From assembly GCA_028280195.1 (NCBI GenBank), contig JANQMH010000069.1, positions 18,985 to 82,984 of the forward strand: a stretch of DNA of 64,000 nucleotides. Reading direction: 5' to 3'. The translations under genes and the position numbers were made by a program. Positions 26,743-34,978 of the stretch are shown in pieces. The notes beneath the pieces were generated by a model. It had not been told where the DNA came from, searched no databases, and saw only the letters and a list, made by a program, of their open reading frames with translations. Numbering within the stretch: position 1 is the stretch's first letter; the number at the start of each line of letters is the position of its first letter. This stretch comes from Exilibacterium sp. Its GTDB lineage: Bacteria > Pseudomonadota > Gammaproteobacteria > Pseudomonadales > Cellvibrionaceae.

Positions 26743-28827
26743 CTATGCCGACTTAAGTTGATTCAGCGGCTGTGAAATATCATGTTGCGTGTTGTAATGT
26801 GTAATCTCCGGCGCCTGTTTTAAACGGCGAAACTGAATCGTTTCCCCATCCTTTATTTTCAAAGCGATCTGCGCGAGTGGACCCAGTTCAACACTGCCCT
26901 TTGCTACGTCAGCCGATACTGCAACCCAGCTTCTGAGTGGCGCACCAATCGATGGCACAAACTCAATCATCTCGCCATCTTTAACACCAAGCATGCTGGC
27001 ATCTTCTTGGCTAAGAGTGCTAATACGACAACCTCGTTCGTCGTAGGTATCGTCCTTCACAAGATTGATTTTTATATAGTGTTTTTCCTTAAATAGTTTT
27101 GCCCGCAAAGCCTCTGTTCCTTCTTTGTCGACATTGCTATCCTTAATTACAACACCGTAAATATCATGGGCTCGCTGTTCACTAACATATTCCAGTAGAA
27201 CGTCGTTTAGTACCAGTTCAGGTTCGCGCTCCAAGGGGTCACCAACGCCACCACCAGCAGTCGCACGCATAATGACCAGATCATCACGCTTGAGCTGGAA
27301 TGAACGCACCTTTCCGGGCAGAGAAGAAGGTGCTACGGGTTTGCCATCGCGAATCACGCCACATGCATTAAACCCACCTTCAGTGGCACCGGCCACACCC
27401 CAGGGCGGAATCACCGAGGCATCGGACATCACATTCAGCTGGCTGTTATCACTCAGCACGCGAATACGACGGGTGATACCAAAACCACTGCGAAAGCGTC
27501 CGGCACCTTCGCCATCCCGAGTGACTTCCGTGCTTTCGATACGCAGGGGCTGACGCTGCTCCGAGCTCTCAGCGGGGTAGATACTGGGTACATCACCCCC
27601 ATCATAGGATGGGCTGCCTGTTGAGCCGTCACTGTGGCTGGTGCCTGGAAAACCACCTTGCGGATATTCATACAAAATATTGTGGCGGGCAGCAACGGGA
27701 TCATAACTGGTGATATAGATATGGTTGATCGTCTCCATCGCGCCACCGCCGGCATTTTCAGGTTGTACCTGACTAAATATACCCGCCATCGCCGATTGTA
27801 TTTTACGATAGAGCTCCCAGACGCCGGCAACGGCGCGGGGAGGGTTACAATTAACCACACTGCCTTTCGGTAAATTAAACTCCAAGGGTCTAAAGGTGCC
27901 ACCATTAACCGGGGTATGGGGGTCCAGCCATGCCTTGACCACAACGAATACACCAGCCTGTGTCACCGCAGGGCCAACATTCATTGGACCTTCAAACTCT
28001 TCTGCGGTACCGGTGAAATCAACACTTAAGGTTTCATCCTTCACCGTCATGCGAATCCGCAGCGGCACAGGGTCAGGCGTGATACCGTTACTATCAGCAT
28101 AATGCTCGACATAGTATTCACCCAGCTCAAGCTTTTTAATCTCTTCTCTTAGCGTTTGCTCAGCGCGATCCAGCAAAGCATCACGACACTGCTCTACGGC
28201 ATCAGTACCATATTTCTCACAAAGCTCATTAATCTGCTCCTCACCTACCTTGACACTGTCCAACATGGCCAAAGCATTACCTTCCTGCTCGTCAGCTATA
28301 CGCACATTGGCAAACAGCATGTCCCATACACCCTGATTTAACACACCCTGATCGACCAGTTTCACTGGGGGAATACGCACACCCTCTTGATAAATCTCGG
28401 TATCCTGACCAGAAAAACTGCCCGGATTGGCGCCACCCACATCAGACCAGTGAGCACGCACCGTTTCAAACAAAATAATTTTGCCATCAACAAAATGGGG
28501 CTTATAAAAAGCGATGTCGTTGAGATGTGTACCACCGGTATAAGGGTCGTTAAACATGTACACATCACCCGGCTTCATTTCGTCACCGAATTTTTCCAGG
28601 ATAGGCGTCAAGCCCACCTGTAGGGAAAATACATGCCCGGAAAAATCCCCTTCAGACATTGCCACTAACTCGCCCGTATGGCTTAGCAGCGCGCATGACA
28701 AATCACGGGTGTCGTAAAGAATCGGCGCAAAGGTAGTACGAATGAGGGTTGCACGCATATTACGCACGGTTGTAATAAACGAACCCTGGATAACTTCAAC
28801 GGTAATGGGATCAATTTTCGCAGTCAT
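26743..28827 (-). CDS. hydantoinase B / acetone carboxylase alpha-type subunit with extra C-terminal domain
   Basis: 694 aa. The main body (about 1-555) is the HyuB family: ITVEVIQGSF start, MSEGDFSGHV, NDPYTGGTHLNDI (metal site), HWSDVGGANPG, and CNPPRAVAG. HyuA/HyuB pairs form ATP-dependent enzymes such as N-methylhydantoinase, 5-oxoprolinase, or acetone/acetophenone carboxylases. The last 135 residues are extra: around 598-670, CRISTLSQEDASMLGVKDGE...GSVELG...LKIKDGETIQFRRL has the look of a small double-psi beta barrel. It begins 4 bases after the hyuA stop. Substrate unknown. Confidence 0.88.
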   Translation of the reverse strand: MTAKIDPITVEVIQGSFITTVRNMRATLIRTTFAPILYDTRDLSCALLSHTGELVAMSEGDFSGHVFSLQVGLTPILEKFGDEMKPGDVYMFNDPYTGGTHLNDIAFYKPHFVDGKIILFETVRAHWSDVGGANPGSFSGQDTEIYQEGVRIPPVKLVDQGVLNQGVWDMLFANVRIADEQEGNALAMLDSVKVGEEQINELCEKYGTDAVEQCRDALLDRAEQTLREEIKKLELGEYYVEHYADSNGITPDPVPLRIRMTVKDETLSVDFTGTAEEFEGPMNVGPAVTQAGVFVVVKAWLDPHTPVNGGTFRPLEFNLPKGSVVNCNPPRAVAGVWELYRKIQSAMAGIFSQVQPENAGGGAMETINHIYITSYDPVAARHNILYEYPQGGFPGTSHSDGSTGSPSYDGGDVPSIYPAESSEQRQPLRIESTEVTRDGEGAGRFRSGFGITRRIRVLSDNSQLNVMSDASVIPPWGVAGATEGGFNACGVIRDGKPVAPSSLPGKVRSFQLKRDDLVIMRATAGGGVGDPLEREPELVLNDVLLEYVSEQRAHDIYGVVIKDSNVDKEGTEALRAKLFKEKHYIKINLVKDDTYDERGCRISTLSQEDASMLGVKDGEMIEFVPSIGAPLRSWVAVSADVAKGSVELGPLAQIALKIKDGETIQFRRLKQAPEITHYNTQHDISQPLNQLKSA

Positions 28828-28831
28828 AACC

Positions 28832-30862
28832 TTATTCCTGTATACGTCTTATATGTAAATTACCAAACTCATCAGCTGATGCCTGCCAGCCGGGAGAGAT
28901 TACATTGGTCGACCCATATTCCTGGATAACCATTGGACCGTTAATTTTTTCACCGATCTTGAGTTCGCTGCGCTGATAAATATTGCAATTATGGAAACTG
29001 CCATCGAAATAGATATCTCTTTTTTCGCAATTGCTCGCCGTTGAAGAAGAACCTCTCTCTGCAGACGGTAAGGGTTTATCAACGACGCCAACAGCGACAA
29101 CACGCAAGTACACGAGTTCTATAGGTTTATCCAGCCGATTGTAGCCGTAGATATTTTGGTAACATTCGTTAAAGGCTGCCTCCATTTCCTGCAGACTAAC
29201 ATCCTCAGTTATTGGCACCTCCAATTGAAAAGACTGGCCGAGATAACGCATATCTGCACTGCAGCGAATATCTATATGATCATTTTCAAGTCCCTCAGTA
29301 CGTAATTGTTTCCTGCCCTCGACACCCATTTCCTTGACCAGACTATGTATCTTGCCAACATCTGCTTCATGCACCTCAGTGACATAAGTGCGAACGTAAT
29401 CATGTTGCAAATCAGAGGTAAGCAAACCCATGGCACAGGCGTTACCCGGATTGGGGGGAATAAGGACATGGTCGATACCCAGCTCATCTGCCACTGGCAC
29501 GGCATGCATAGGGCCAGCTCCACCCATCGGCATCAAGGCAAAGTCACGCGGGTCAAGACCACGTTCGACTGACACAGTGCGCACTGCACCAGCCATGTTG
29601 TTATTACATATTTGCAGTATGCCCTCAGCAACGCGGTAGGGGTCATCAATGCCAATTTTTTTACCCAAATCGGCAATCGCTTTTTCTGCGAGGGATTTAT
29701 CCAGCTGCATGTTACCGCCAAGCGCGGAACCCTCGCCCATTCTTCCAAGCAACAAATTAGCATCGGTGACCGTGGGCTCAGTACCACCACGCTGATAACA
29801 GGCTGGGCCAGGCATGGCACCGGCACTGCGTGGACCGACCTTGAGACTGCCATCCTTATCTACCCAGGCGATACTGCCGCCACCTGCACCAATCGCAATA
29901 ATGTCCAGTTGCGGTGTCTTGATAACCGTACCGGCAAACTGCTTTTCATGGGTAATGATGGGATTCATATCCTGTATCAGACTGATATCTGTACTGGTAC
30001 CACCCATGTCGTAAGTGATGATGTTCTTGACGTCGCCATAATTGCCGGTATGAACTGCGGCACGAATGCCCGCGGCAGGACCGGACAATAGGAACTTGAC
30101 TGGTTGCTCAGGCGCTGCGGCCTCAGTAAGAATGCCGCCATTGGAAGTCATATAAAATAACTCGCCACGATAGCCAGCATCGCGCAGCGTGTTACTCAAT
30201 TTACGCAAGTAACGGCTGACTGAACTGTCGACGTAAGCATTGAGCACGGTTGTCGCCCAACGCTCGAACTCCCTGAATACAGGTGAAACCTTCATAGACT
30301 CTGAAACACCTACGTTAGGTAGGGCTTCTCTTATACGTTTTGCAACATATTGCTCATGATCAGCATTGACATAAGAGTTAATCATGCAGACAGCAACTGA
30401 CTCAATCTTATCTGCTCGTATGCGCTCTATAACCGAATCTAATTCAGCATCATCGACAGGAAGCAACACATCCCCTTCGGGCCCGATACGCTCACTGATT
30501 TCGTAGCGCATGTTACGCGGAATAAACGGAGCCGGTCGCTGATAATGACGATTAAAAATGACGTTATCGGCATACACTCGTAACTGCCCGATTTCGACTA
30601 TGTCACGATGACCCTTGGTTACCACCACAGCAGCCGTGTCACTATTACGCTCCAACACAGCATTCGTTGCAATAGTCGTCCCATGGACAATACGTGAGAC
30701 ACTTGCAAGATCAATATCAAGTTCGCGTAGACCGTTCATAAAGGCCACGGTAGGGTCCTCTGGTGTCGATGCAGTCTTTGCAACATTCAGAGTATTATTA
30801 TCATCATCGAATACAACGAAATCTGTAAAAGTTCCGCCGGTATCTACACCTATATTGAGCAT
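28832..30862 (-). CDS. hydantoinase A / 5-oxoprolinase-type ATPase subunit
   Basis: 676 aa with the actin-like ATPase start NIGVDTGGTFTDFVVF, then HGTTIATNAVLERN (about residue 60), the second phosphate motif YDMGGTSTDISLI (about 290), IGAGGGSIAW, and GGAGPMHAVPVADELGI (about 455). It pairs with the HyuB-type subunit directly downstream and is probably first in a transcript that continues through hyuB and the ABM gene. Sequence alone does not separate hydantoin, lactam, oxoproline or ketone substrates. Confidence 0.92.
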   Translation of the reverse strand: MLNIGVDTGGTFTDFVVFDDDNNTLNVAKTASTPEDPTVAFMNGLRELDIDLASVSRIVHGTTIATNAVLERNSDTAAVVVTKGHRDIVEIGQLRVYADNVIFNRHYQRPAPFIPRNMRYEISERIGPEGDVLLPVDDAELDSVIERIRADKIESVAVCMINSYVNADHEQYVAKRIREALPNVGVSESMKVSPVFREFERWATTVLNAYVDSSVSRYLRKLSNTLRDAGYRGELFYMTSNGGILTEAAAPEQPVKFLLSGPAAGIRAAVHTGNYGDVKNIITYDMGGTSTDISLIQDMNPIITHEKQFAGTVIKTPQLDIIAIGAGGGSIAWVDKDGSLKVGPRSAGAMPGPACYQRGGTEPTVTDANLLLGRMGEGSALGGNMQLDKSLAEKAIADLGKKIGIDDPYRVAEGILQICNNNMAGAVRTVSVERGLDPRDFALMPMGGAGPMHAVPVADELGIDHVLIPPNPGNACAMGLLTSDLQHDYVRTYVTEVHEADVGKIHSLVKEMGVEGRKQLRTEGLENDHIDIRCSADMRYLGQSFQLEVPITEDVSLQEMEAAFNECYQNIYGYNRLDKPIELVYLRVVAVGVVDKPLPSAERGSSSTASNCEKRDIYFDGSFHNCNIYQRSELKIGEKINGPMVIQEYGSTNVISPGWQASADEFGNLHIRRIQE

Positions 30863-31260
30863 GACTTCTCCTGCAATTTACTCGTTCCCAAACCAAAAAA
30901 TGTTTTTATCACTCGCACGACAACAGGGCTGTCGAGAACCTTTTGCATTTTTATTGACGCATGCTTATATAACTATCCATTTTTGCCGTTAGCGCTATCC
31001 AATTTTTCCGTTGACCCCTCATGGTAGTTTTGGAATTTTTGACTTTTTCCCAGATGAAGCCGGTAGAGCGGAATATTTTGCAGGTCAAAAAGAGCCTAGC
31101 GAACACTCAGTAAATGCAATCCAGGCGACCTACAAAGCATAGATTAACCATCTTGTTGTTGGAGGTTAGGAAAATGGTATTCTAAAAATATTCACAACTT
31201 TGCAGTTATTCTGGAAGCAGAAAAATAATTTTAGCTTCCTGATTTATTTAGCTGTAATAT
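30863..31260. other. 398-base region upstream of hyuA, no gene
   Basis: No supported coding frame. It should carry the hyuA promoter and borders the first attC-like site at 31261. Confidence 0.4.
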
Positions 31261-31320
31261 GCCTAACAAGTTAATTGTGTGGGATACGCTAAACATGCAT
31301 CCCATATTAAGGCGTTATAT
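31261..31320 (+). repeat. attC-like integron recombination site A
   Basis: Starts GCCTAAC and ends GTTATAT, the paired outer boxes of attC sites (RYYYAAC / GTTRRRY; one mismatch). Between them TTAAT pairs with ATTAA and TGGGAT with ATCCCA, giving the expected imperfect hairpin around a short loop. Confidence 0.6.
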
Positions 31321-31399
31321 TTTTATAAAGTATTAATAAAATTTTATAAAAAATAAATATATTAATTTTAAGATCGACAGTAAAAAGTACGATTTTGAC

Positions 31400-31579
31400 G
31401 TGCAAAAACCTAAAGGAGATTCATATTTTTACCATTGCGGTATATGCCAAACTATATTGCTATCCAATCCTAAAGACCCTGTGCGATGTGTGTGCCGTAA
31501 TATCCACCTAGATCCCCCCATGTTTAAAATGGGCGTCCGCAATTATTCAAGATTTTCGGTGTTAGAACTTGTTATATAA
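31400..31579 (+). CDS. possible 59-aa cassette protein with Cys-rich zinc-binding look
   Basis: An open frame follows two TAA codons at about 31335 and ends with a TAA that overlaps the next attC-like site, as is usual for cassette genes. From the GTG at 31400 it reads QKPKGDSYFYHCGICQTILL, then DPVRCVCRNI. The CxxC...CxC spacing suggests a metal-binding knuckle. No ATG is present and no ribosome site precedes the GTG, so the start is unsure and the gene may be decayed. Confidence 0.35.
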   Translation: MQKPKGDSYFYHCGICQTILLSNPKDPVRCVCRNIHLDPPMFKMGVRNYSRFSVLELVI

Positions 31580-31648
31580 CAAGTCGCAGCACAAAGCAGC
31601 TTCGCTGCTCGGACACGCTAACGCGTGCCCGTGTGCGCGGCATTATGG
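31574..31648 (+). repeat. attC-like site B
   Basis: ATATAAC at the left and ATTATGG at the right (G to A change from GTTATGG). CGCAGCACA and TGTGCGCGG form the outer imperfect stem; AGCAGC-TTC-GCTGCT and CACGC-TAA-CGCGTG form inner hairpins. Confidence 0.65.
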
Positions 31649-31930
31649 TGCTCGGCCCAGACTTTTAATCGATAGCATCACAAACGGAAACTCCCTGCCA
31701 CAGGTTGGCAGTCCGGCATCAAGGAACGTGCTGCCCTCACTTTCAACGGCTTCGTTCCGGTGCCTTCGTTAAAACGAAGGGTATCGGCACTACCTACCGG
31801 CTTATTGGGCGTGCCACTCAGACAGTAAACGGTCGCGGCAAGTGTGGTATGCTTGCTGGTGTCTTAATCGGCTGTGGCCGTTCGCTGTCGCTCAGGCAGC
31901 GCAGTCCTTGCGTACAACAGTACATCGCAG
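31649..31930. other. apparently non-coding integron-type cassette
   Basis: The 280 bases between sites B and C have only frames without family features. A TTCGTT-AAAACGAA hairpin near 31765 hints at further decayed attC sequence. Confidence 0.4.
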
Positions 31931-32007
31931 CCATAACCAGGGCAGCCAGCGGACAGCTATTCCGCCGCTTCGCGGCTCCATCGCTGCCCTTGCTACCGGC
32001 GTTAAGG
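31931..32007 (+). repeat. attC-like site C
   Basis: CCATAAC to GTTAAGG. AGGGCAGC (31940-31947) and GCTGCCCT (31983-31990) pair perfectly, and GCCGC-TTC-GCGGC forms the tip. It lies just ahead of the brnT-brnA pair. Confidence 0.65.
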
Positions 32008-32044
32008 CTCTTGACATCTTTTGGTATGTACATACAATGTACAT

Positions 32045-32332
32045 ATGGTTAAGTTCGAATGGGATCAAGCTAAGGCAAAGTCCAACCTCAAGAAGCATGG
32101 TGTTTCATTTGAGGAGGCTAAGTCTGCGTTTTACGATGATCTCGCCGTCCAATTCTATGATGAAACTCCAAACGAAGAAGAAAGGTTCATCCTGCTTGGT
32201 ATGAGCAACCTTTCCCGTATTCTAGTTGTAGTTCATTGTGAGCGTGGAGATGGTAATGAAGTCTTACGCATCATTTCAGCACGCAAAGCTACCAAAAATG
32301 AACAGCGCCACTATCGAGGTGAAGAGTCATGA
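32045..32332 (+). CDS. brnT: BrnT toxin
   Basis: 95-aa RelE-fold ribonuclease toxin. The ATG at 32045 gives MVKFEWDQAKAKSNLKKHGV, the usual BrnT start; an earlier start at 32021 lies in the attC-side sequence. Family marks: KHGVSFEEAKSAF, EERFILLGMS, RILVVVHCER and the C-terminal RIISARKATKNEQRHY holding catalytic basic residues. The gene overlaps brnA by 4 bases. BrnT is neutralised by binding BrnA, which also represses the operon. It lies between two attC-like sites. Confidence 0.93.
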   Translation: MVKFEWDQAKAKSNLKKHGVSFEEAKSAFYDDLAVQFYDETPNEEERFILLGMSNLSRILVVVHCERGDGNEVLRIISARKATKNEQRHYRGEES

Positions 32333-32547
32333 AAAAAGAGTATGATTTTTCAAAAATGAAATCCCGTAAGAATCCTTATGCGTCTAAATTGAAGAAGCCT
32401 GTCACAATTCGACTCAGCGAAGATGTAATTGAATATTTTAAAGAAATGTCCGAAGAGTCAGGAATCCCTTATCAAAGCCTGATAAATCTCTATCTACGCG
32501 ATTGTGCTAATCATCATCGTAAAGTTGACGTTCAGTGGCAGCCCTAA
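32329..32547 (+). CDS. brnA: BrnA antitoxin
   Basis: 72 aa with the family sequence YDFSKMKSRKNPYASKLKK and then VTIRLSEDVIEYFKEMSEES, a ribbon-helix-helix DNA-binding unit, followed by GIPYQSLINLYLRDCA. It overlaps brnT (ATGA), so translation is coupled. Its stop lies 2 bases before attC-like site D, as in a compact integron cassette. Confidence 0.93.
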   Translation: MKKEYDFSKMKSRKNPYASKLKKPVTIRLSEDVIEYFKEMSEESGIPYQSLINLYLRDCANHHRKVDVQWQP

Positions 32548-32548
32548 G

Positions 32549-32623
32549 CCTTAACAAATTGCAGCAGTTCGCCCCTTCGGGGCCGGACGCTCGTACCTCG
32601 CGCCGCTGTGCAAGGCGTTAAAT
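32549..32623 (+). repeat. attC-like site D
   Basis: CCTTAAC to GTTAAAT (right box fits GTTRRRY exactly). TTGCAGCAG (32559-32567) pairs with CGCTGTGCAA (32604-32613), and CCCC-TTC-GGGG forms the inner hairpin. Confidence 0.7.
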
Positions 32624-32635
32624 GTACGAGGCCTT

Positions 32636-33088
32636 ATGGGAAAACCAATGATTCTAAAAACAGCTATTCTCCTGATATTTTTCCTCTTAGCAAGTTGTGT
32701 TTCTATACCAGAATGCGTCTCGGGTGATGATCTAAGTGATAGTGCCAGGGTTGTTGTGTATCGAGAAGCGGCATTAATCGGTTTCGCAGCTTCACAACCC
32801 ATTCAATTTAATGATTGCTATATGGGCAAACTCAGGAATGGGAGCTATCTGGTTCATATGGCTGGTGCCGGCAAAAATAGCATTTCAATATTAAACGACT
32901 TTGGCAAACCCGTATTTGCCATCGAGATAGAGATGGCTGCGGGAGAGGCTTACTATCTTCGCCGCAAAGAGAATATAGATGGCGTTTTTGTATCTGGCAG
33001 CACCGGTGTAGCAACGGGTTCACAATACCTGCAAGTGGTCGATAAGAGCGTGGCAGAAAGCGAATTACCGAAACTTAAAGATCTTTAA
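32636..33088 (+). CDS. small lipoprotein, DUF2846-like
   Basis: 150 aa. Lipoprotein signal MILKTAILLIFFLLASC with lipobox LASC near residue 21; a second in-frame ATG at 32648 is an equally good start. The mature part has VVVYREAALIGFAASQPIQF near residue 40 and a later FAIEIEMAAGEAYYLR segment, a layout like DUF2846 domains (beta-sandwich, unknown role). It begins 12 bases after attC-like site D and ends just before site E, so it is a single-gene cassette. Confidence 0.65.
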   Translation: MGKPMILKTAILLIFFLLASCVSIPECVSGDDLSDSARVVVYREAALIGFAASQPIQFNDCYMGKLRNGSYLVHMAGAGKNSISILNDFGKPVFAIEIEMAAGEAYYLRRKENIDGVFVSGSTGVATGSQYLQVVDKSVAESELPKLKDL

Positions 33089-33153
33089 CAATCGACTTCG
33101 CAACTTCAGCGCCGGGCAGTTGAAGACAGTCATGTCTCCGCTCGGCATTATAC
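33083..33153 (+). repeat. attC-like site E (weak)
   Basis: CTTTAAC at the left overlaps the lipoprotein stop; ATTATAC at the right is one change from GTTATAC. CAACTTC/GTTGAAG and AGAC/GTCT can pair. Less regular than sites A to D. Confidence 0.4.
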
Positions 33154-33173
33154 ATCAGCAAGGAGAGATCTAA

Positions 33174-33638
33174 ATGACATCGAAACCTATCAACGACGAC
33201 TACCGAGCGACTCCATACTTGATTTGCCGTAATGCAGCAGAGGCGATGGATTGGTATGAAAATGCTTTTTCCGCTTCAGAAGTCATCCGAATGGCGGATT
33301 CATCAGGAAAAATAATGCATGCAGAAATGCGAATAGGAGTCGCGCCGATCATGATTGCCGATGAGTTCCCTGACATGGGATACAACAGTCCGCAGAGTAT
33401 CGGCGGCACTGCCGTTTCTATTCATATGCTGGTTAATGATGTAGATAAGATATTCTCACGAGCAATCGAGCTTGGAGCCCGGGAAGTGATGGCTGTAACG
33501 GATCAGTTCGATGGTGAGCGCAGAGGAACCCTTACTGACCCATTTGGACACATCTGGTTACTCGCAACAAGGGTCGAAGATATTACATTCTCAAAGATGT
33601 TGGAACGATTCCAGAAAATGATGGAAGGCGGTGCATAG
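33174..33638 (+). CDS. VOC-superfamily protein, PhnB/glyoxalase-like
   Basis: 154 aa with two beta-alpha-beta-beta-beta modules: ATPYLICRNAAEAMDWYENAF at the start, IMHAEMRIGVAPIMIADE in the middle, and the diagnostic ERRGTLTDPFGHIWLLATRVED near residue 117. Such proteins are metal-binding lyase or resistance relatives; PhnB itself has no settled reaction. An AAGGAGAG ribosome site precedes the ATG. It follows attC-like site E and may be the last cassette; no attC-like site was found after it. Confidence 0.8.
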   Translation: MTSKPINDDYRATPYLICRNAAEAMDWYENAFSASEVIRMADSSGKIMHAEMRIGVAPIMIADEFPDMGYNSPQSIGGTAVSIHMLVNDVDKIFSRAIELGAREVMAVTDQFDGERRGTLTDPFGHIWLLATRVEDITFSKMLERFQKMMEGGA

Positions 33639-33673
33639 CAAAAACATCATGCCGCGGCCCTCAGTCGCTAGGA

Positions 33674-33698
33674 CACCCAAAAGTTATGTTTTTGGGTG
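33674..33698. terminator. possible bidirectional terminator hairpin
   Basis: CACCCAAAA pairs with TTTTTGGGTG around a six-base loop, between the convergent VOC gene and MarR gene. The outer side lacks a T-run, so stopping strength is doubtful. Confidence 0.35.
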
Positions 33699-33862
33699 CC
33701 CCGTATGTCAAATGTCAAGGCTACAGAATGGGGAGAGTTAAACTACCACCAAAGAACATTCCGGTCATATGGGTGGCTTTAATTCCTGTGGTCTAAGTGG
33801 TAATGAAGGCAATAACAGTTTGCACTAAGCGATGATTCCACAGGCTAGGAGCTGATACAGCC

Positions 33863-34306
33863 TTAAGCGCTGAACAATCCGGATATTTTCTTGAGCGTCA
33901 CCAGCGTTGTCTTCAGATCCTCAAGTGAGATTTGACTCACACGCTGGTTTGCCCACGGAATCTGAATGGCCTCCATTCTCTCGTATGTGGCCTCGCCATT
34001 TGGCGTCAATACAATAAGTTTGGCGCGCTTGTGATTGGGGTTATTCTGGAATTCAACCAGCCCTGACTCGCACATGATATTGACCAGGCTTTGTACCGCC
34101 TGGCGAGACTGCCCCATATTACGCGCAATTTGCGACACGGTCAGTGGCGTCTCAGACCGGGCCAGTGCACCCAGAATTTTCCATCTCGCACTGCTGAGGC
34201 CGAGGGGTGCCGCAATTCGGTCTCCTTCGGTCGCCAGCAGCCCACTCAGTTTGAATGATTCGATGACAATTTCTGTAAAAGCATCACCTTTTGCGCTGTG
34301 CTTCAT
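33863..34306 (-). CDS. MarR-family transcriptional regulator
   Basis: 147 aa, dimeric winged helix: ARWKILGALARSETPLTVSQ, IARNMGQSRQAVQSLVNIM (recognition helix) and the wing FQNNPNHKRAKLIVLT. It is divergent from a small membrane-protein gene with only 81 bases between, which hold two palindromes. It therefore likely represses itself and the membrane protein. Ligand unknown. Confidence 0.92.
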   Translation of the reverse strand: MKHSAKGDAFTEIVIESFKLSGLLATEGDRIAAPLGLSSARWKILGALARSETPLTVSQIARNMGQSRQAVQSLVNIMCESGLVEFQNNPNHKRAKLIVLTPNGEATYERMEAIQIPWANQRVSQISLEDLKTTLVTLKKISGLFSA

Positions 34307-34328
34307 GGATTTTCCTTAACAGGCCAAG

Positions 34329-34365
34329 TTGACAACATACTGTCAATTTGACAATATATTGTCAA
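34329..34365. promoter_or_regulatory. paired 18-base palindromes, MarR operator
   Basis: TTGACAATATATTGTCAA (34348-34365) is a perfect palindrome; TTGACAACATACTGTCAA (34329-34346) has the same TTGACA/TGTCAA arms. They are 19 bases apart centre to centre, in the gap between the divergent MarR and membrane-protein genes. TTGACA also resembles a -35 box. Confidence 0.75.
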
Positions 34366-34387
34366 CCTTCATATCGGGGCAATTGTC

Positions 34388-34834
34388 GTGAAACAAGTCA
34401 TCCACTGCACCGCGGCCATAATCGCCACTCTATGTGTCGGAACATTTTTTATTTCGACTGTTGCCGTCGAATTGTTCGGTAATAACGCAATGATCGCTGC
34501 GGTTAAGCATCTCATTGTAACACCAGGTCTATTCATACTCGTACCTGCAATAGCCATCACCGGCGCAACAGGCTTCGCGCTCGCGGCATACCGTAAAGGC
34601 GAGTTGGTCAATAAAAAGAAAAAGCGCATGCCATTTATCGGCGCAAACGGCATTCTGATTTTATTGCCTGCCGCGATCTATCTCGATCATCTTGCCGCAA
34701 ATGGTAATTTCGATATGTCTTTTCATATAGTCCAGGGAATCGAGATAATCGCCGGCGGCGTTAACTTTATATTGATGGCGATGAATACTCGCGACGGGCT
34801 CAAGTTGTCGGGACGGCTGCGCCGTTTGAGTTGA
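34388..34834 (+). CDS. four-helix membrane protein, divergent from MarR regulator
   Basis: 148 aa with hydrophobic segments near 5-30, 42-66, 80-98 and 112-132. No signal peptidase site. The family is not recognised. Its control by the adjacent MarR protein is inferred from the operator between them. Confidence 0.65.
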   Translation: MKQVIHCTAAIIATLCVGTFFISTVAVELFGNNAMIAAVKHLIVTPGLFILVPAIAITGATGFALAAYRKGELVNKKKKRMPFIGANGILILLPAAIYLDHLAANGNFDMSFHIVQGIEIIAGGVNFILMAMNTRDGLKLSGRLRRLS

Positions 34835-34978
34835 TCGGTTGGCTAAAACCTAGGCCTCATATCTAAAATATCCACTGGCACTGCTGTCTCAACAGCCCCT
34901 TGCTGGCAAAAGCTATCCGTGAGACCTTGTCAAAACCCATGGACGATAAAATTACATAGAGTGTAAATATATACGGAC

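Noticed and set aside
31705..32052. 115-aa open frame across the non-coding cassette and attC-like site C
   Set aside because: It runs through the attC-like hairpin, has no ribosome site and no recognisable domain.
30863..34400. Integron integrase or phage-type recombinase near the attC-like sites
   Set aside because: None of the frames in or around the cluster has the Arg-His-Arg-Tyr pattern of tyrosine recombinases.
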